A stretch of DNA of 64,000 nucleotides, taken from positions 1 to 64,000 of the forward strand of contig NZ_ATMI01000001.1 of assembly GCF_000439375.1 (NCBI RefSeq), given 5' to 3'. Of this stretch, positions 1-8,024 are shown piece after piece. How positions within the stretch are numbered: the stretch's first letter is position 1; every line of letters begins with the position of its first letter. The notes under the pieces are model-generated. The model was given only the letters and a program-made list of their open reading frames with translations, did no database searches and had not been told where the DNA came from. Position numbers and translations under genes: made by a program. This DNA is from Tatumella saanichensis. Lineage in GTDB: Bacteria; Pseudomonadota; Gammaproteobacteria; Enterobacterales; Enterobacteriaceae.

Positions 1-166
1 GAACAGCGGCAAATGTCACCACGGCAGGCAACGCCTGGGGTGTAAAAAAATCAAACGTCCATGCTGTGGGCTCATTGCTCTGTGTGGCGGTGGCAGGTAA
101 AGAGTGTCCCTGACAGGCTGTCAGTACCAGTAACGGCAGCAGCCAGATTACGCGGATTATTTCCAT
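1..166 (-). CDS. Divergent lipoprotein, probable T6SS immunity paralog (partial)
   Basis: The reading frame begins at the ATG read leftward from 166 and leaves the window after 55 codons. It opens with a lipoprotein signal peptide ending in the lipobox LTAC, so it is probably anchored in the envelope. Downstream it carries FFTPQALPAVVT, which matches FFTPKGLPAIVT in the four complete lipoproteins to its right. It is therefore a fifth, more divergent member of the same family, resembling DUF2931 lipoproteins as I remember them. Its ATG overlaps the end of a leftover effector reading frame, as the first complete immunity gene overlaps the intact effector. Function as an immunity protein is inferred from this context. 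The C-terminal part lies outside the window. Confidence 0.7.
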   Translation of the reverse strand, partial: MEIIRVIWLLPLLVLTACQGHSLPATATQSNEPTAWTFDFFTPQALPAVVTFAAV

Positions 167-252
167 AATATATTCCCATCCATATTAGAAACCGTAGGTT
201 GCCAGTGCTTATCCGGCTGGTCTGTGATGTACCTCTGAGGTTTTCTCGGGAA
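157..252 (-). pseudogene. Orphan 3' tail of a second T6SS phospholipase effector gene
   Basis: A short open frame of about 31 codons ends in TAA at 157-159 and overlaps the start of the fifth lipoprotein. It contains YITDQPDKHWQPTV. The last residues of the intact effector read FINRPDERWQRTV, with the same spacing of PD, WQ and TV. An in-frame stop at 253-255 cuts it off from anything upstream, and the next complete lipoprotein ends at 289. I read this as the C-terminal end of a former effector left in front of its own immunity gene. The match is short, so the call rests on the motif plus the identical gene arrangement. Confidence 0.55.
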
Positions 253-288
253 TCAGAAGGTCAGGGGACTTTTAGCAAGCAATAGGAT

Positions 289-963
289 TTACCAGTTCCC
301 ATAGGGGTACTTTTTACCTTTAATAAAATCCTTAATGAACGGATCGTATCCATCTGGAATGCTGTAGTTAAATTTAATCCGCGAAGGGAATTTGTTGCAG
401 ACCGAGAGTTTATCTCCTGATGTTGTGGTGATTCTGAGCGGGGTAACCGGCAGATTTTCTCTGGCATCGGTGTTCTGCAACCAGATACGGACTTTACCTT
501 CTGGTGCCAGGCCAAATAGCAGGGTGTCATACCAGGCCGTTTCACCTCTGAAGTTTTTGCCGGTCGGTGTCGACATCTGTGTCTGCAGCTCAGCGGAAAA
601 AACAATCATAGTCTGATAGGTTTTTCTGTCGATAATAGAGTCCCAACAGAACAGCATTTGCGCCGGGGCGTGTCGCGCTTTATTAAACTGTATTCCTCCG
701 TTAGCTGTTCTGTTATTCCAAGTACCAATGACATTGGGGTTGTTTCTAGTACTGTCCAGAGTGCGATAGGTATAAACGACTTTCTTGCTGTCAATAATCA
801 GTGCCCTAGTGACGATTGCTGGCAACCCTTTAGGGGTAAAAAATGCAAAACCGATCTCCCCATAGGGCATAGTCCCGGTTTGCTCAGGGGTCTGTAGCTC
901 TCCGGCACGGCAGCCGCTGAGGGTAATAAGTAATAGCAGTAAAATAGGGTTTTTAAGCATCAT
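289..963 (-). CDS. T6SS immunity-type lipoprotein, copy 1
   Basis: A 224-residue lipoprotein with a leucine-rich signal peptide and lipobox LSGC (Cys18 counted from the chosen start). Family landmarks are FFTPKGLPAIVT, a tryptophan-containing centre (MLFCWDSIIDRKTYQT) and FGLAPEGKVRIWLQN. It resembles DUF2931 lipoproteins from memory, a family often found beside DUF2235 effectors. The frame is open 12 codons further upstream, but that start would overlap the previous stop and put charged residues before the signal peptide. The ATG at 961-963 follows GGA and matches the short N terminus of copy 4. It carries C-terminal cassette A (NKFPSRIKFNYSIPDGYDPF), like copy 3. It probably sits in the periplasm and neutralises the phospholipase encoded upstream; that role is inferred. 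Confidence 0.75.
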   Translation of the reverse strand: MMLKNPILLLLLITLSGCRAGELQTPEQTGTMPYGEIGFAFFTPKGLPAIVTRALIIDSKKVVYTYRTLDSTRNNPNVIGTWNNRTANGGIQFNKARHAPAQMLFCWDSIIDRKTYQTMIVFSAELQTQMSTPTGKNFRGETAWYDTLLFGLAPEGKVRIWLQNTDARENLPVTPLRITTTSGDKLSVCNKFPSRIKFNYSIPDGYDPFIKDFIKGKKYPYGNW

Positions 964-992
964 CCATTCCGTTAAATGTTGCCGTGTGTGGT

Positions 993-1649
993 TTACCAAT
1001 TTCCGTAGGGGTACTTTTTCCCTTTAATAAAATCTTTTATATCTTGGTCATACCCGTAAGAAAAATCACTCTGTGTGATGCCTTTACAGAGCGAGAGCTT
1101 ATCCCCTGATGTTGTAGTGATGCTGAGCGGGGTAACCGGCAGATTTTCTCTGGCAGTGCTGTTCTGCAGCCAGATACGGACTTTACCTTCTGGTGCCAAA
1201 CCAAACAGTAATGTTTTATACCAAGAGGTATTGCCTCTCCGGTCTTTGCCGGTTGGTGTCGACATCTGTGTCTGCAGCTCAGCGGAAAAAACAATCACAG
1301 TCTGATAGGTTTTTCTGTCGATAATAGAATCCCAACAGAACAGCATTTGCGCTGGGGCATGTCGAATTTTATTACGCTGAACCATTCTTCTTGCCCTCAA
1401 GCTCCAGTTCTTTACAGTTCCTGAGTTTTCCTGAGTACTATCCAATGTCCGATAGGTGTAGACCACTTTTTTACTGTCAATAATCAGTGCCCTGGTGACG
1501 ATTGCCGGTAACCCTTTGGGGGTGAAAAAAGCAAAACCCGCTTCCCCATAGGGCATAGTTCCGGTTTGCTCAGGGGTCTGCGGCTCTCCGGCATGGCAGC
1601 CGCTAAGGGTTATCAGTAACAGCAGTAAAGCAGGGGTTTTTAGCATCAT
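993..1649 (-). CDS. T6SS immunity-type lipoprotein, copy 2
   Basis: A 218-residue paralog of copy 1 with lipobox LSGC. It differs most in the segment after RTLDST (QENSGTVKNWSLRARRMVQRN in place of a GGIQFNKA-type sequence). It ends with C-terminal cassette B (KGITQSDFSYGYDQDIK), shared with copy 4 but not with copies 1 and 3. Start chosen at the double Met, 29 bases after the stop of copy 3. These 29 bases are nearly the same in front of copies 1, 2 and 3, so the repeat unit includes the spacer. It is the most divergent of the four in its middle part and could recognise a different effector variant; this is speculation. Confidence 0.75.
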   Translation of the reverse strand: MMLKTPALLLLLITLSGCHAGEPQTPEQTGTMPYGEAGFAFFTPKGLPAIVTRALIIDSKKVVYTYRTLDSTQENSGTVKNWSLRARRMVQRNKIRHAPAQMLFCWDSIIDRKTYQTVIVFSAELQTQMSTPTGKDRRGNTSWYKTLLFGLAPEGKVRIWLQNSTARENLPVTPLSITTTSGDKLSLCKGITQSDFSYGYDQDIKDFIKGKKYPYGNW

Positions 1650-1678
1650 CCATTCCTTTAAATGCTGCCGTGTGTGGT

Positions 1679-2353
1679 TTACCAATTTCCGTAGGGGTAC
1701 TTTTTCCCTTTAATAAAATCTTTGATGAACGGATCGTATCCATCAGGAATGCTGTAGTTAAATTTAATCCGTGAAGGGAATTTGTTGCAGACCGAGAGTT
1801 TATCCCCTGATGTCGTGGTGATACTGCGCGGGGTAACCGGCAGGTTATCGCTGGCAGTGCTGTTCTGCAGCCAGATACGGACTTTACCTTCTGGTGCCAG
1901 ACCAAATAGCAGGGTGTCATACCAGGCCGTTTCTCCTCTGAAGTTTTTGCCGGTTGGTGTCGACATCTGTGTCTGCAGCTCAGGGGAAAAAATAATCACA
2001 GTCTGATAGGTTTTTCTGTCGATAATAGAGTCCCAACAGAACAGCATTTGCGCCGGGGCATGTCGCGCTTTATTAAACTGTATTCCTCCGTTTCCTGTTC
2101 TTTTACTCCAAGTTTCAACGGCATCGGAATCGCTTGCTGTGCTGTCCAGAGTGCGATAGTCATAGATCACTTTCTTGCTGTCGAGCATAAATGCTCTAGT
2201 GACGATTGCCGGTAACCCCTTAGGGGTGAAAAAGGTAAAGCCGATCTCCCCATAGGGCATAGTTCCGGTTTGCTCCGGGGTCTGCGGCTCTCCGGCATGG
2301 CAGCCGCTAAGGGTTATCAGTAACAGCAGTAAAGCAGGGGTTTTTAGCATCAT
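1679..2353 (-). CDS. T6SS immunity-type lipoprotein, copy 3
   Basis: A 224-residue lipoprotein, lipobox LSGC. Its signal peptide is identical to copy 2. Its middle part (from the FTFFTPKG motif through SASDNLPVTP) is almost identical to copy 4, and its C-terminal cassette is that of copy 1. It is thus a mosaic of the other three, which points to recombination or gene conversion inside the array. Start chosen at the double Met 29 bases after the stop of copy 4. Location and role as in copy 1: a periplasmic lipoprotein, probably immunity to the adjacent Tle1-like effector. Confidence 0.75.
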   Translation of the reverse strand: MMLKTPALLLLLITLSGCHAGEPQTPEQTGTMPYGEIGFTFFTPKGLPAIVTRAFMLDSKKVIYDYRTLDSTASDSDAVETWSKRTGNGGIQFNKARHAPAQMLFCWDSIIDRKTYQTVIIFSPELQTQMSTPTGKNFRGETAWYDTLLFGLAPEGKVRIWLQNSTASDNLPVTPRSITTTSGDKLSVCNKFPSRIKFNYSIPDGYDPFIKDFIKGKKYPYGNW

Positions 2354-2382
2354 CCATTCCGTTAAATGTTGCAGTGCGTGAT

Positions 2383-3042
2383 TTACCAATTTCCGTAGGG
2401 GTACTTTTTCCCTTTAATAAAATCTTTTATATCTTGGTCATACCCGTAAGAAAAATCACTCTGTGTGATGCCTTTACAGACCGAAAGTTGATCTCCTGAT
2501 GTCGTGGTGATACTGAGCGGGGTAACCGGCAGGTTATCGCTGGCAGTGCTGTTCTGCAGCCAGATACGGACTTTACCTTCTGGCGCCAGACCAAATAGCA
2601 GGGTGTCATACCAGGCCGTTTCTCCTCTGAAGTTTTTGCCGGTTGGTGTCGACATCTGTGTCTGCAGTTCAGGGGAAAAAATAATCACAGTCTGATAGGT
2701 TTTTCTGTCGATAATAGAGTCCCAACAGAACAGCATTTGCGCCGGGGCATGTCGCGCTTTATTAAACTGTATTCCTCCGTTTCCTGTTCTTTTACTCCAA
2801 GTTTCAACGGCATCGGAATCGCTTGCTGTGCTGTCCAGAGTGCGATAGTCATAGATCACTTTCTTGCTGTCGAGCATAAATGCTCTGGTGACGATTGCCG
2901 GTAACCCCTTAGGGGTGAAAAAGGTAAAGCCGATCTCCCCATAGGGCATAGTTCCGGTTTGCTCCGGGGTCTCCGGCTCTCCGGCATGGCAGCCGCTGAG
3001 GGTAATAAGTAATAGCAGTAACATAGGCGGGAGCAATTTCAT
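2383..3042 (-). CDS. T6SS immunity-type lipoprotein, copy 4 (coupled to the effector)
   Basis: A 219-residue lipoprotein starting MKLLPPMLLLLLITLSGC, with the lipid-attachment Cys at position 18. Its ATG overlaps the effector stop as ATGA (3039-3042), so the two should be translationally coupled. This is the usual layout of a T6SS effector and its cognate immunity gene. It is probably the founder of the array, because the other copies have a different N-terminal leader that looks derived from a copy junction. The middle part is nearly identical to copy 3 and the C-terminal cassette to copy 2. Known Tle1 phospholipases act in the periplasm, where a lipoprotein inhibitor would be in place; activity here is inferred. 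Confidence 0.8.
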   Translation of the reverse strand: MKLLPPMLLLLLITLSGCHAGEPETPEQTGTMPYGEIGFTFFTPKGLPAIVTRAFMLDSKKVIYDYRTLDSTASDSDAVETWSKRTGNGGIQFNKARHAPAQMLFCWDSIIDRKTYQTVIIFSPELQTQMSTPTGKNFRGETAWYDTLLFGLAPEGKVRIWLQNSTASDNLPVTPLSITTTSGDQLSVCKGITQSDFSYGYDQDIKDFIKGKKYPYGNW

Positions 3043-4916
3043 GATTTACGTCCGTGTATACTGTAAACAGTTCGTTGCCAGCGCTCATCTGGGCGGTTGA
3101 TAAACCCGATCAGTGCTGAAGCTGACACTGCTCCGTAAATCTGGCCCTTACTGTCCAGTTTGATAGCATTCCAGTGAGCGGAACAATGAATATATTTTCC
3201 GGCAATGATATCCAGCTCCTGCTGGGTGAAACTCTGCGGAACCCGGCCACTGCGGATAGCACTTCCCATCGCCAGTGCCTTTTCACACAGAGGAAGCAGT
3301 TCCTTTGGGAGGCGTAATGTATCGGCTGTTTCACGAATTGGATCAAATATCACCCCAGCCTCCTTTGCTGCTTCCAGCATCAGTCGCAGTACCACCAGTG
3401 ACCAGCCATTACTGATGATTCGGTTGCGCAGCGTTAGTGCCGCATAGCTCCTTTTCTGCATCTGCCCATATTTGTCCGTGGATAACCGGCTATCAGACCA
3501 GGCCTCTACACTAATATTACTGGTTCGTAGCAGGGGAGCCAGGGTCGGGTATTGTTGTAGTAGTGGCAGCTGAGCCATTGTCTGCCGATAGACTTGGGTC
3601 TGTTCATCCGGCTGACTCAGAAGAACCGTTTCAGTGGTCGGTCGGGTCAGAAACAGATCTTCACGGGTAACGGGGAGATAGCCTCCACCAATATCAGAGT
3701 GTGCGCCGGGTATCATCAGCTCCGGCCATACCGGTTGCACGCTGTACAGCGGAAAATTAAAACGGCACTCATTTGCGGCGGTGATATGAAATACCTGCCG
3801 GGCGATGCCGCGGGGCAGGCAAAGTTTTACATCACCGCTATCCGCACTGTGGGGATTAAGGCCGTTTGACGGGGTACCGATAGCCGCTACGGTATCGAAA
3901 AGTCCAACAAAGCGGATGCTGCCTGAAGGGGGGCCATTAAACAGAGTGCCTTCCATTCCTTGGTGGATAGCTCTGATAAGCGCAGGGTCCTGATCACTGA
4001 TACGGTTTGCAAAGTGCCGAGCCGCTGCAGCCCCGCGGCTAAAACCGAAAATATCGAATTTCAATTCTTTGATAATAATGATATTTTCGACTAGGTAGTC
4101 TTTAATACGTTGTATATTTAGTCTCAAAGAATCACCCAGTTTGATAATCGCATTATCCGTTTTTGCAATGACCCCTGTATCTGAAATACCAAAACCCTGA
4201 CCAATAATATCATCAGGTTTACCTGCCTCAGTACCAATACCGTCAATATAGAGGGCTGTTTGTATATCAGAGGTACTTACAGATAAATCACGGAAATACA
4301 GCATACTCAACCAGTGAATATTGGTGTAATAGTTGGTATAGCTGGTTGCAGAGGTCCCTGAAACCCCCATTTTATCGCGGGTACATTTTTCCAAAATAGA
4401 CTCAGCCGCCTGAGTGCTCAGATCATAATAACCTGTCGTACAGGCTTTCAGCATATTCTGCGTATTGATGGCATTATTCCCAGTACCGTCAAAAAATACG
4501 CCGATGGTTAGCGTGATCTCACGCGTATGTTTCTTGCGTGCCGCCTGTGCGTACTGGAGAGGAGTCTCTGTCGAAGGGCTGTTCTGCACGGCGGCGTTAG
4601 GGGTGTCAGCGTCAGGCAGAGACTGATGGTGAGTGGCGGTCTTCTGCTCATAACTGTCAAATCTAGAGGGAATAAACCGTGCTTGGCAGGGGCAACTACT
4701 GACACTGTCCAAGCTACCTGCCAGCATTCGACCGTTGTCCCACATATCCACAATACCGCCACAGATGACATAAGTCCCGGGATGTTTCCCGCAGGATACC
4801 AGATCCCCTTGGCGTGCCCCCGCAACACCGAGCCAACTAAATGACTGATCACCTGTCAGTATCTTCCCGCCACAGGTGGTTTGATCTCCAACACATAGAA
4901 AATAGCCGATAGCCAT
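3039..4916 (-). CDS. PAAR-DUF2235 T6SS phospholipase effector (Tle1-like)
   Basis: A 625-residue protein. Residues 1 to about 70 form a PAAR-type tip domain (GDQTTCGGKILTGD, GDLVSCGKHPGTYVICGG). A low-complexity linker (about 80-130) follows, then a DUF2235 alpha/beta hydrolase starting at FFDGTGNN (141-148). The expected catalytic residues are present: nucleophile Ser293 in GFSRG, Asp341 in GLFDTVA and His406 in PGAHSDIGGGY. This combination is that of Tle1-type phospholipases loaded onto the VgrG spike through a fused PAAR domain and delivered into rival cells. A good ribosome site (AAGGA) precedes the ATG. It is followed without a gap by four immunity-type genes. No other T6SS gene is in the window, so this is an orphan effector island whose machinery must be encoded elsewhere. 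Confidence 0.85.
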   Translation of the reverse strand: MAIGYFLCVGDQTTCGGKILTGDQSFSWLGVAGARQGDLVSCGKHPGTYVICGGIVDMWDNGRMLAGSLDSVSSCPCQARFIPSRFDSYEQKTATHHQSLPDADTPNAAVQNSPSTETPLQYAQAARKKHTREITLTIGVFFDGTGNNAINTQNMLKACTTGYYDLSTQAAESILEKCTRDKMGVSGTSATSYTNYYTNIHWLSMLYFRDLSVSTSDIQTALYIDGIGTEAGKPDDIIGQGFGISDTGVIAKTDNAIIKLGDSLRLNIQRIKDYLVENIIIIKELKFDIFGFSRGAAAARHFANRISDQDPALIRAIHQGMEGTLFNGPPSGSIRFVGLFDTVAAIGTPSNGLNPHSADSGDVKLCLPRGIARQVFHITAANECRFNFPLYSVQPVWPELMIPGAHSDIGGGYLPVTREDLFLTRPTTETVLLSQPDEQTQVYRQTMAQLPLLQQYPTLAPLLRTSNISVEAWSDSRLSTDKYGQMQKRSYAALTLRNRIISNGWSLVVLRLMLEAAKEAGVIFDPIRETADTLRLPKELLPLCEKALAMGSAIRSGRVPQSFTQQELDIIAGKYIHCSAHWNAIKLDSKGQIYGAVSASALIGFINRPDERWQRTVYSIHGRKS

Positions 4917-5252
4917 ACACTGTCCTTAGTGAGTTGCAATCTCCATCAAACACCGTTATTCACTTTTTTTCCGTGACCAGATCGAAATATCCTCTGAATT
5001 TATGGATTTTCTCGTAAACAATAACCTCGCATAACCATGAGTCCTACGCGGTATATCAGTTAGGGAGGAGGCAAGGTATTGGTGCTCACCGAGCATACTT
5101 AGGAGCTGCCTCCACCCGGTGGGGAGAACGGGTAGCGCCAATTATTCAAATTCTCTGACAAAGATCATCATGGTTATCCGAGTGTAATCTGGGCGGAAAA
5201 GCGTATCGTAGAGCGCATATCCTATTAGTACAGTCGATTCCGGAGTGAACTT
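4917..5252 (+). other. Intergenic gap between effector island and ygiD
   Basis: The 336 bases between two divergent genes hold no gene I can support. A 61-codon minus-strand frame (4956-5141) has no recognisable motif. The gap marks the junction between the mobile effector island on the left and the conserved core on the right, and must hold both promoters. No repeat, integrase or attachment site was seen. Confidence 0.4.
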
Positions 5253-6035
5253 ATGACGGCCTCACGTATGCCGGTGGTGTTTTTGGGGCATGGCAGCCCG
5301 ATGAACGTATTAGAAGAAAATACCTATACGCAGTGCTGGCGGGAACTGGGCAAGCGTCTGCCGCGCCCTAAAGCCATCTTGGCTGTCTCCGCTCACTGGT
5401 ATACCCGAGGCACGGCAGTGACTGCCATGGCCGAACCACGGACTATCCACGATTTCGGTGGCTTTCCACAGGCGCTGTTTGATACCCAGTATAATGCACC
5501 CGGCGAGCCACAACTGGCTGCGCAGATTGCGGAGCTGCTGGCGCCGGTACCAGTAGTCCTCGACCAGCAATGGGGATTGGATCACGGCTCATGGGGCGTA
5601 CTGATTAAGATGTACCCTGAGGCCGATATTCCGGTGGTACAGTTGAGCATCGATGGCACTCAACCAGTAGAGTATCACTTTGCGTTAGGACAAAAACTGG
5701 CTGCGCTGCGTGAGCAGGGTGTCATGATTGTCGCCAGTGGTAACGTGGTCCATAACCTGCGTAAAGTGCGTTGGGGTGGGGGTGAGGCTTATCCGTGGGC
5801 AGAGTCATTTAACGATTTTGTCCGTGACAACCTCGATTGGCAGGGTGAACCGTCACAGCATCCGCTGATTAACTTTATGCAGCATGAAGGGGCGGAGCTG
5901 TCTAATCCATCGGTGGAACACTTCCTGCCACTGCTGTATGTGCTGGGTGCCGTATTGCCAGGGGATAAAATCTCGGTGCCGGTGGACGGTATTGAGATGG
6001 GCTCACTGAGTATGTTATCGGTGGTCGCCGAGTAA
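5253..6035 (+). CDS. ygiD: 4,5-DOPA dioxygenase extradiol-type protein YgiD
   Basis: A 260-residue LigB-type ring-opening dioxygenase of the YgiD family, close in length to E. coli YgiD. The four histidines expected to bind the metal are visible at about 13 (LGHGSP), 48 (SAHWY), 167 (NVVHNL) and 223 (VEHFLPL). The family opens the ring of L-DOPA-like catechols in the cytoplasm, but the physiological substrate in enterics is unclear. The ATG follows a GGAG ribosome site. It converges with ygiC; a hairpin (6047-6065) separates the two. Confidence 0.9.
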   Translation: MTASRMPVVFLGHGSPMNVLEENTYTQCWRELGKRLPRPKAILAVSAHWYTRGTAVTAMAEPRTIHDFGGFPQALFDTQYNAPGEPQLAAQIAELLAPVPVVLDQQWGLDHGSWGVLIKMYPEADIPVVQLSIDGTQPVEYHFALGQKLAALREQGVMIVASGNVVHNLRKVRWGGGEAYPWAESFNDFVRDNLDWQGEPSQHPLINFMQHEGAELSNPSVEHFLPLLYVLGAVLPGDKISVPVDGIEMGSLSMLSVVAE

Positions 6036-6046
6036 GCCTGGGTTCA

Positions 6047-6065
6047 GGGGATCGCGAAGATCCCC
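6047..6065. terminator. Hairpin between convergent ygiD and ygiC
   Basis: GGGGATC and GATCCCC pair perfectly around the 5-base loop GCGAA. There is no clear T tract, so it is a weak intrinsic terminator or shared stem for both converging transcripts. Confidence 0.4.
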
Positions 6066-6072
6066 ATAACCG

Positions 6073-7233
6073 TTATGGAGTGAAGAAGTGCGGATAGAAA
6101 CGCGAAAGATCCTGAGTGATCAACTGCTTGTCTTCCCGTAAACCGATCCCTGCCGGGGCATCATCGATAAGCCAACTGCCAATCACCGTATAATTGCCGT
6201 CAAACTGCGGCAGCGGGTGAAACTGTTGGATGATGGTGCCTTCCTCGCCATAAGGGCCGGCAGCATGAGCAATTTCTTGGTGATTATCGATGATGCGGAC
6301 ATTGGCGCCTTCCCGCGAAAACAGTGGTTTAATCACATAACGCGCCGGTAGTGGAGGCTGATCTTCACTGAACCAGGCGGGTAACAGGTTAGGATGTCCG
6401 GGAAACATCTCCCATAACAGCGGCAGGATCGCTTTATTCGAGACAATACTCTTCCATGCTGGTTCCAGCCAGCGCACACCGGCATCGGCTAATTTCATGG
6501 AAAACGATTCCCGCAGCATAAATTCCCACGGATAGAGCTTAAACAGGTTGCTGATCACCTGATCTTGCAGGTCGGTAAACTGACCTTTCTCGCCAAGACC
6601 GATCTCATCGATAAATAGGAAATCGTTGCTAACCCCGGCTTCTTGGGCGCAATCCTGCAGATACTGTACGGTGGCACGGTCTTCTTCACTGTCACGGCAA
6701 CAACTGAGGTGCAGAAAATGGAGACCGTGTTGTTGTTGCAGGATTTTAAAGCGATTAATCAGCTTTTCCTGCAGGCTGTTAAACTGATCGCTGTTTGCCG
6801 GCAGATGACCTGCGGCAAGCTGATCCTCCAGCCAAATCCATTGAAAGAACGCCGCCTCATACAAGGAAGTCGGGGTATCGGCATTGTTCTCCAGTAATTT
6901 GGCATCGCCGCTGCCTCCCCACGCCAGATCCAGACGTGAGTACAGCGACGGCTGTCGGCTTTTCCAAGAATCGGCGACCACATCACGGACATGGGTCGGG
7001 ATGCGAAATTTCTCCAGCAGTGCTTCGCTGGCGACCACTTTGTCTACCGCCTGCAGGCACATCTGGTGCAGTTCCGCGGTCACATCCTCCAGATACTCAA
7101 TCTGCTGGGCACTGAAGCGGTAACAGGCTTCCTCACTCCAGTAGGGCTCGCCATACAGGGTATGGAAGTGGAACCCATACTCTTCCGCTTTGCGGCGCCA
7201 GTCAGGGCGCTCGCTGATAGGGAGACGTTGCAT
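6073..7233 (-). CDS. ygiC: Glutathionylspermidine synthase-like ATP-grasp protein YgiC
   Basis: A 386-residue ATP-grasp ligase of the glutathionylspermidine-synthase C-terminal type, without the amidase half found in Gsp. Family blocks are [32 protein letters not shown] and, near the end, the nucleotide-binding segment [13 protein letters not shown]. The family ligates amines to peptides, but no substrate is established for YgiC. It starts 8 bases after ygiB ends and is surely co-transcribed with it, an arrangement also seen in E. coli (tolC-ygiBC). Confidence 0.88.
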   Translation of the reverse strand: MQRLPISERPDWRRKAEEYGFHFHTLYGEPYWSEEACYRFSAQQIEYLEDVTAELHQMCLQAVDKVVASEALLEKFRIPTHVRDVVADSWKSRQPSLYSRLDLAWGGSGDAKLLENNADTPTSLYEAAFFQWIWLEDQLAAGHLPANSDQFNSLQEKLINRFKILQQQHGLHFLHLSCCRDSEEDRATVQYLQDCAQEAGVSNDFLFIDEIGLGEKGQFTDLQDQVISNLFKLYPWEFMLRESFSMKLADAGVRWLEPAWKSIVSNKAILPLLWEMFPGHPNLLPAWFSEDQPPLPARYVIKPLFSREGANVRIIDNHQEIAHAAGPYGEEGTIIQQFHPLPQFDGNYTVIGSWLIDDAPAGIGLREDKQLITQDLSRFYPHFFTP

Positions 7234-7241
7234 ACTCTGCC

Positions 7242-7886
7242 TCAGCCTCCGAAGCTTCTGCCAGCGGAGGGACCGCGGCTCAGGTTACTGCGCGGAGCGC
7301 TGTTCTGCCGCGCGACAGAGTCACCGAACCCACCGCGGGTGATGGTGCGGGTCGTGGCCGGTTTTGGGGCCAGTGCCGTTTTGGGTACGGTCATGCTGCG
7401 GCCAGCCGTTGCCGGACCATAGCTGCGCCCGCTGGCATCGACAAACTGTCCGCGGGCCGGGCTGGCCGGGTTACGGGGGGTAAACAGCGGTTGTGACATG
7501 CCGCTCATCATCCGTCCCATCATATAACCGGCCATCAGTGGCATCCATGGACTGCTCTGTTGTGGCTGGACACCGGCCGAGGCGGGCACTTGCTGACACT
7601 GGTTTTCACCGAATTCGGCAACACAATCTTCACGGCTGGCGTATTTGGGTGCGGTGCGCGCCGCTTCATTGAGAGCGCTGTTATAGGCATTATGACACTG
7701 AGCAGACTGGCCGGGATTCGCCTGGCTACACTGGTCAGCATTCATATACATTGAGACTTTTTCATCTTTCTGCTCGCAACCGCTGACCAAAAAAGCGGCG
7801 GAAACCGCGATAGCGAGAGGCGTAACATGGCGCAGGCTGATCCCTTTACGGAAGGCCGCATGATGAATGTTTTTTGTTCTTTTCAT
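7242..7886 (-). CDS. ygiB: DUF1190 lipoprotein-like protein YgiB
   Basis: 214 residues, YgiB/DUF1190 family. An unusually long basic N terminus ([20 protein letters not shown]) precedes a hydrophobic stretch ending in VSGC, which looks like a lipobox. The C-terminal half is rich in Gly, Ser, Arg and Pro. The start is supported by AGGA 7 bases upstream. It lies between tolC and ygiC, all on the minus strand. Function unknown; in E. coli it is co-regulated with tolC. Confidence 0.87.
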   Translation of the reverse strand: MKRTKNIHHAAFRKGISLRHVTPLAIAVSAAFLVSGCEQKDEKVSMYMNADQCSQANPGQSAQCHNAYNSALNEAARTAPKYASREDCVAEFGENQCQQVPASAGVQPQQSSPWMPLMAGYMMGRMMSGMSQPLFTPRNPASPARGQFVDASGRSYGPATAGRSMTVPKTALAPKPATTRTITRGGFGDSVARQNSAPRSNLSRGPSAGRSFGG

Positions 7887-7990
7887 TATTGATTCCTGAT
7901 CCCAGAGCTAAGGAGTCAGGATAAGGGAGCAGCGGTTAAAACAGAAGCAACCAGAGGGCAGCGAAGGGGATCTTTACGTTGTTATACGTT

Positions 7991-8017
7991 TAGCGGGGAC
8001 AGAGACGGCCCCCGCTA
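7991..8017 (-). terminator. Hairpin after tolC
   Basis: TAGCGGGG pairs with CCCCGCTA across an 11-base loop just after the tolC stop. There is no T run after it on the minus strand, so read-through into ygiB is likely. Confidence 0.35.
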
Positions 8018-8024
8018 CGGATAA

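Noticed and set aside
4956..5141. 61-codon minus-strand frame upstream of the effector
   Set aside because: No signal, domain or good ribosome site; the codon pattern is not like the neighbours. Could be a remnant, not supportable as a gene.
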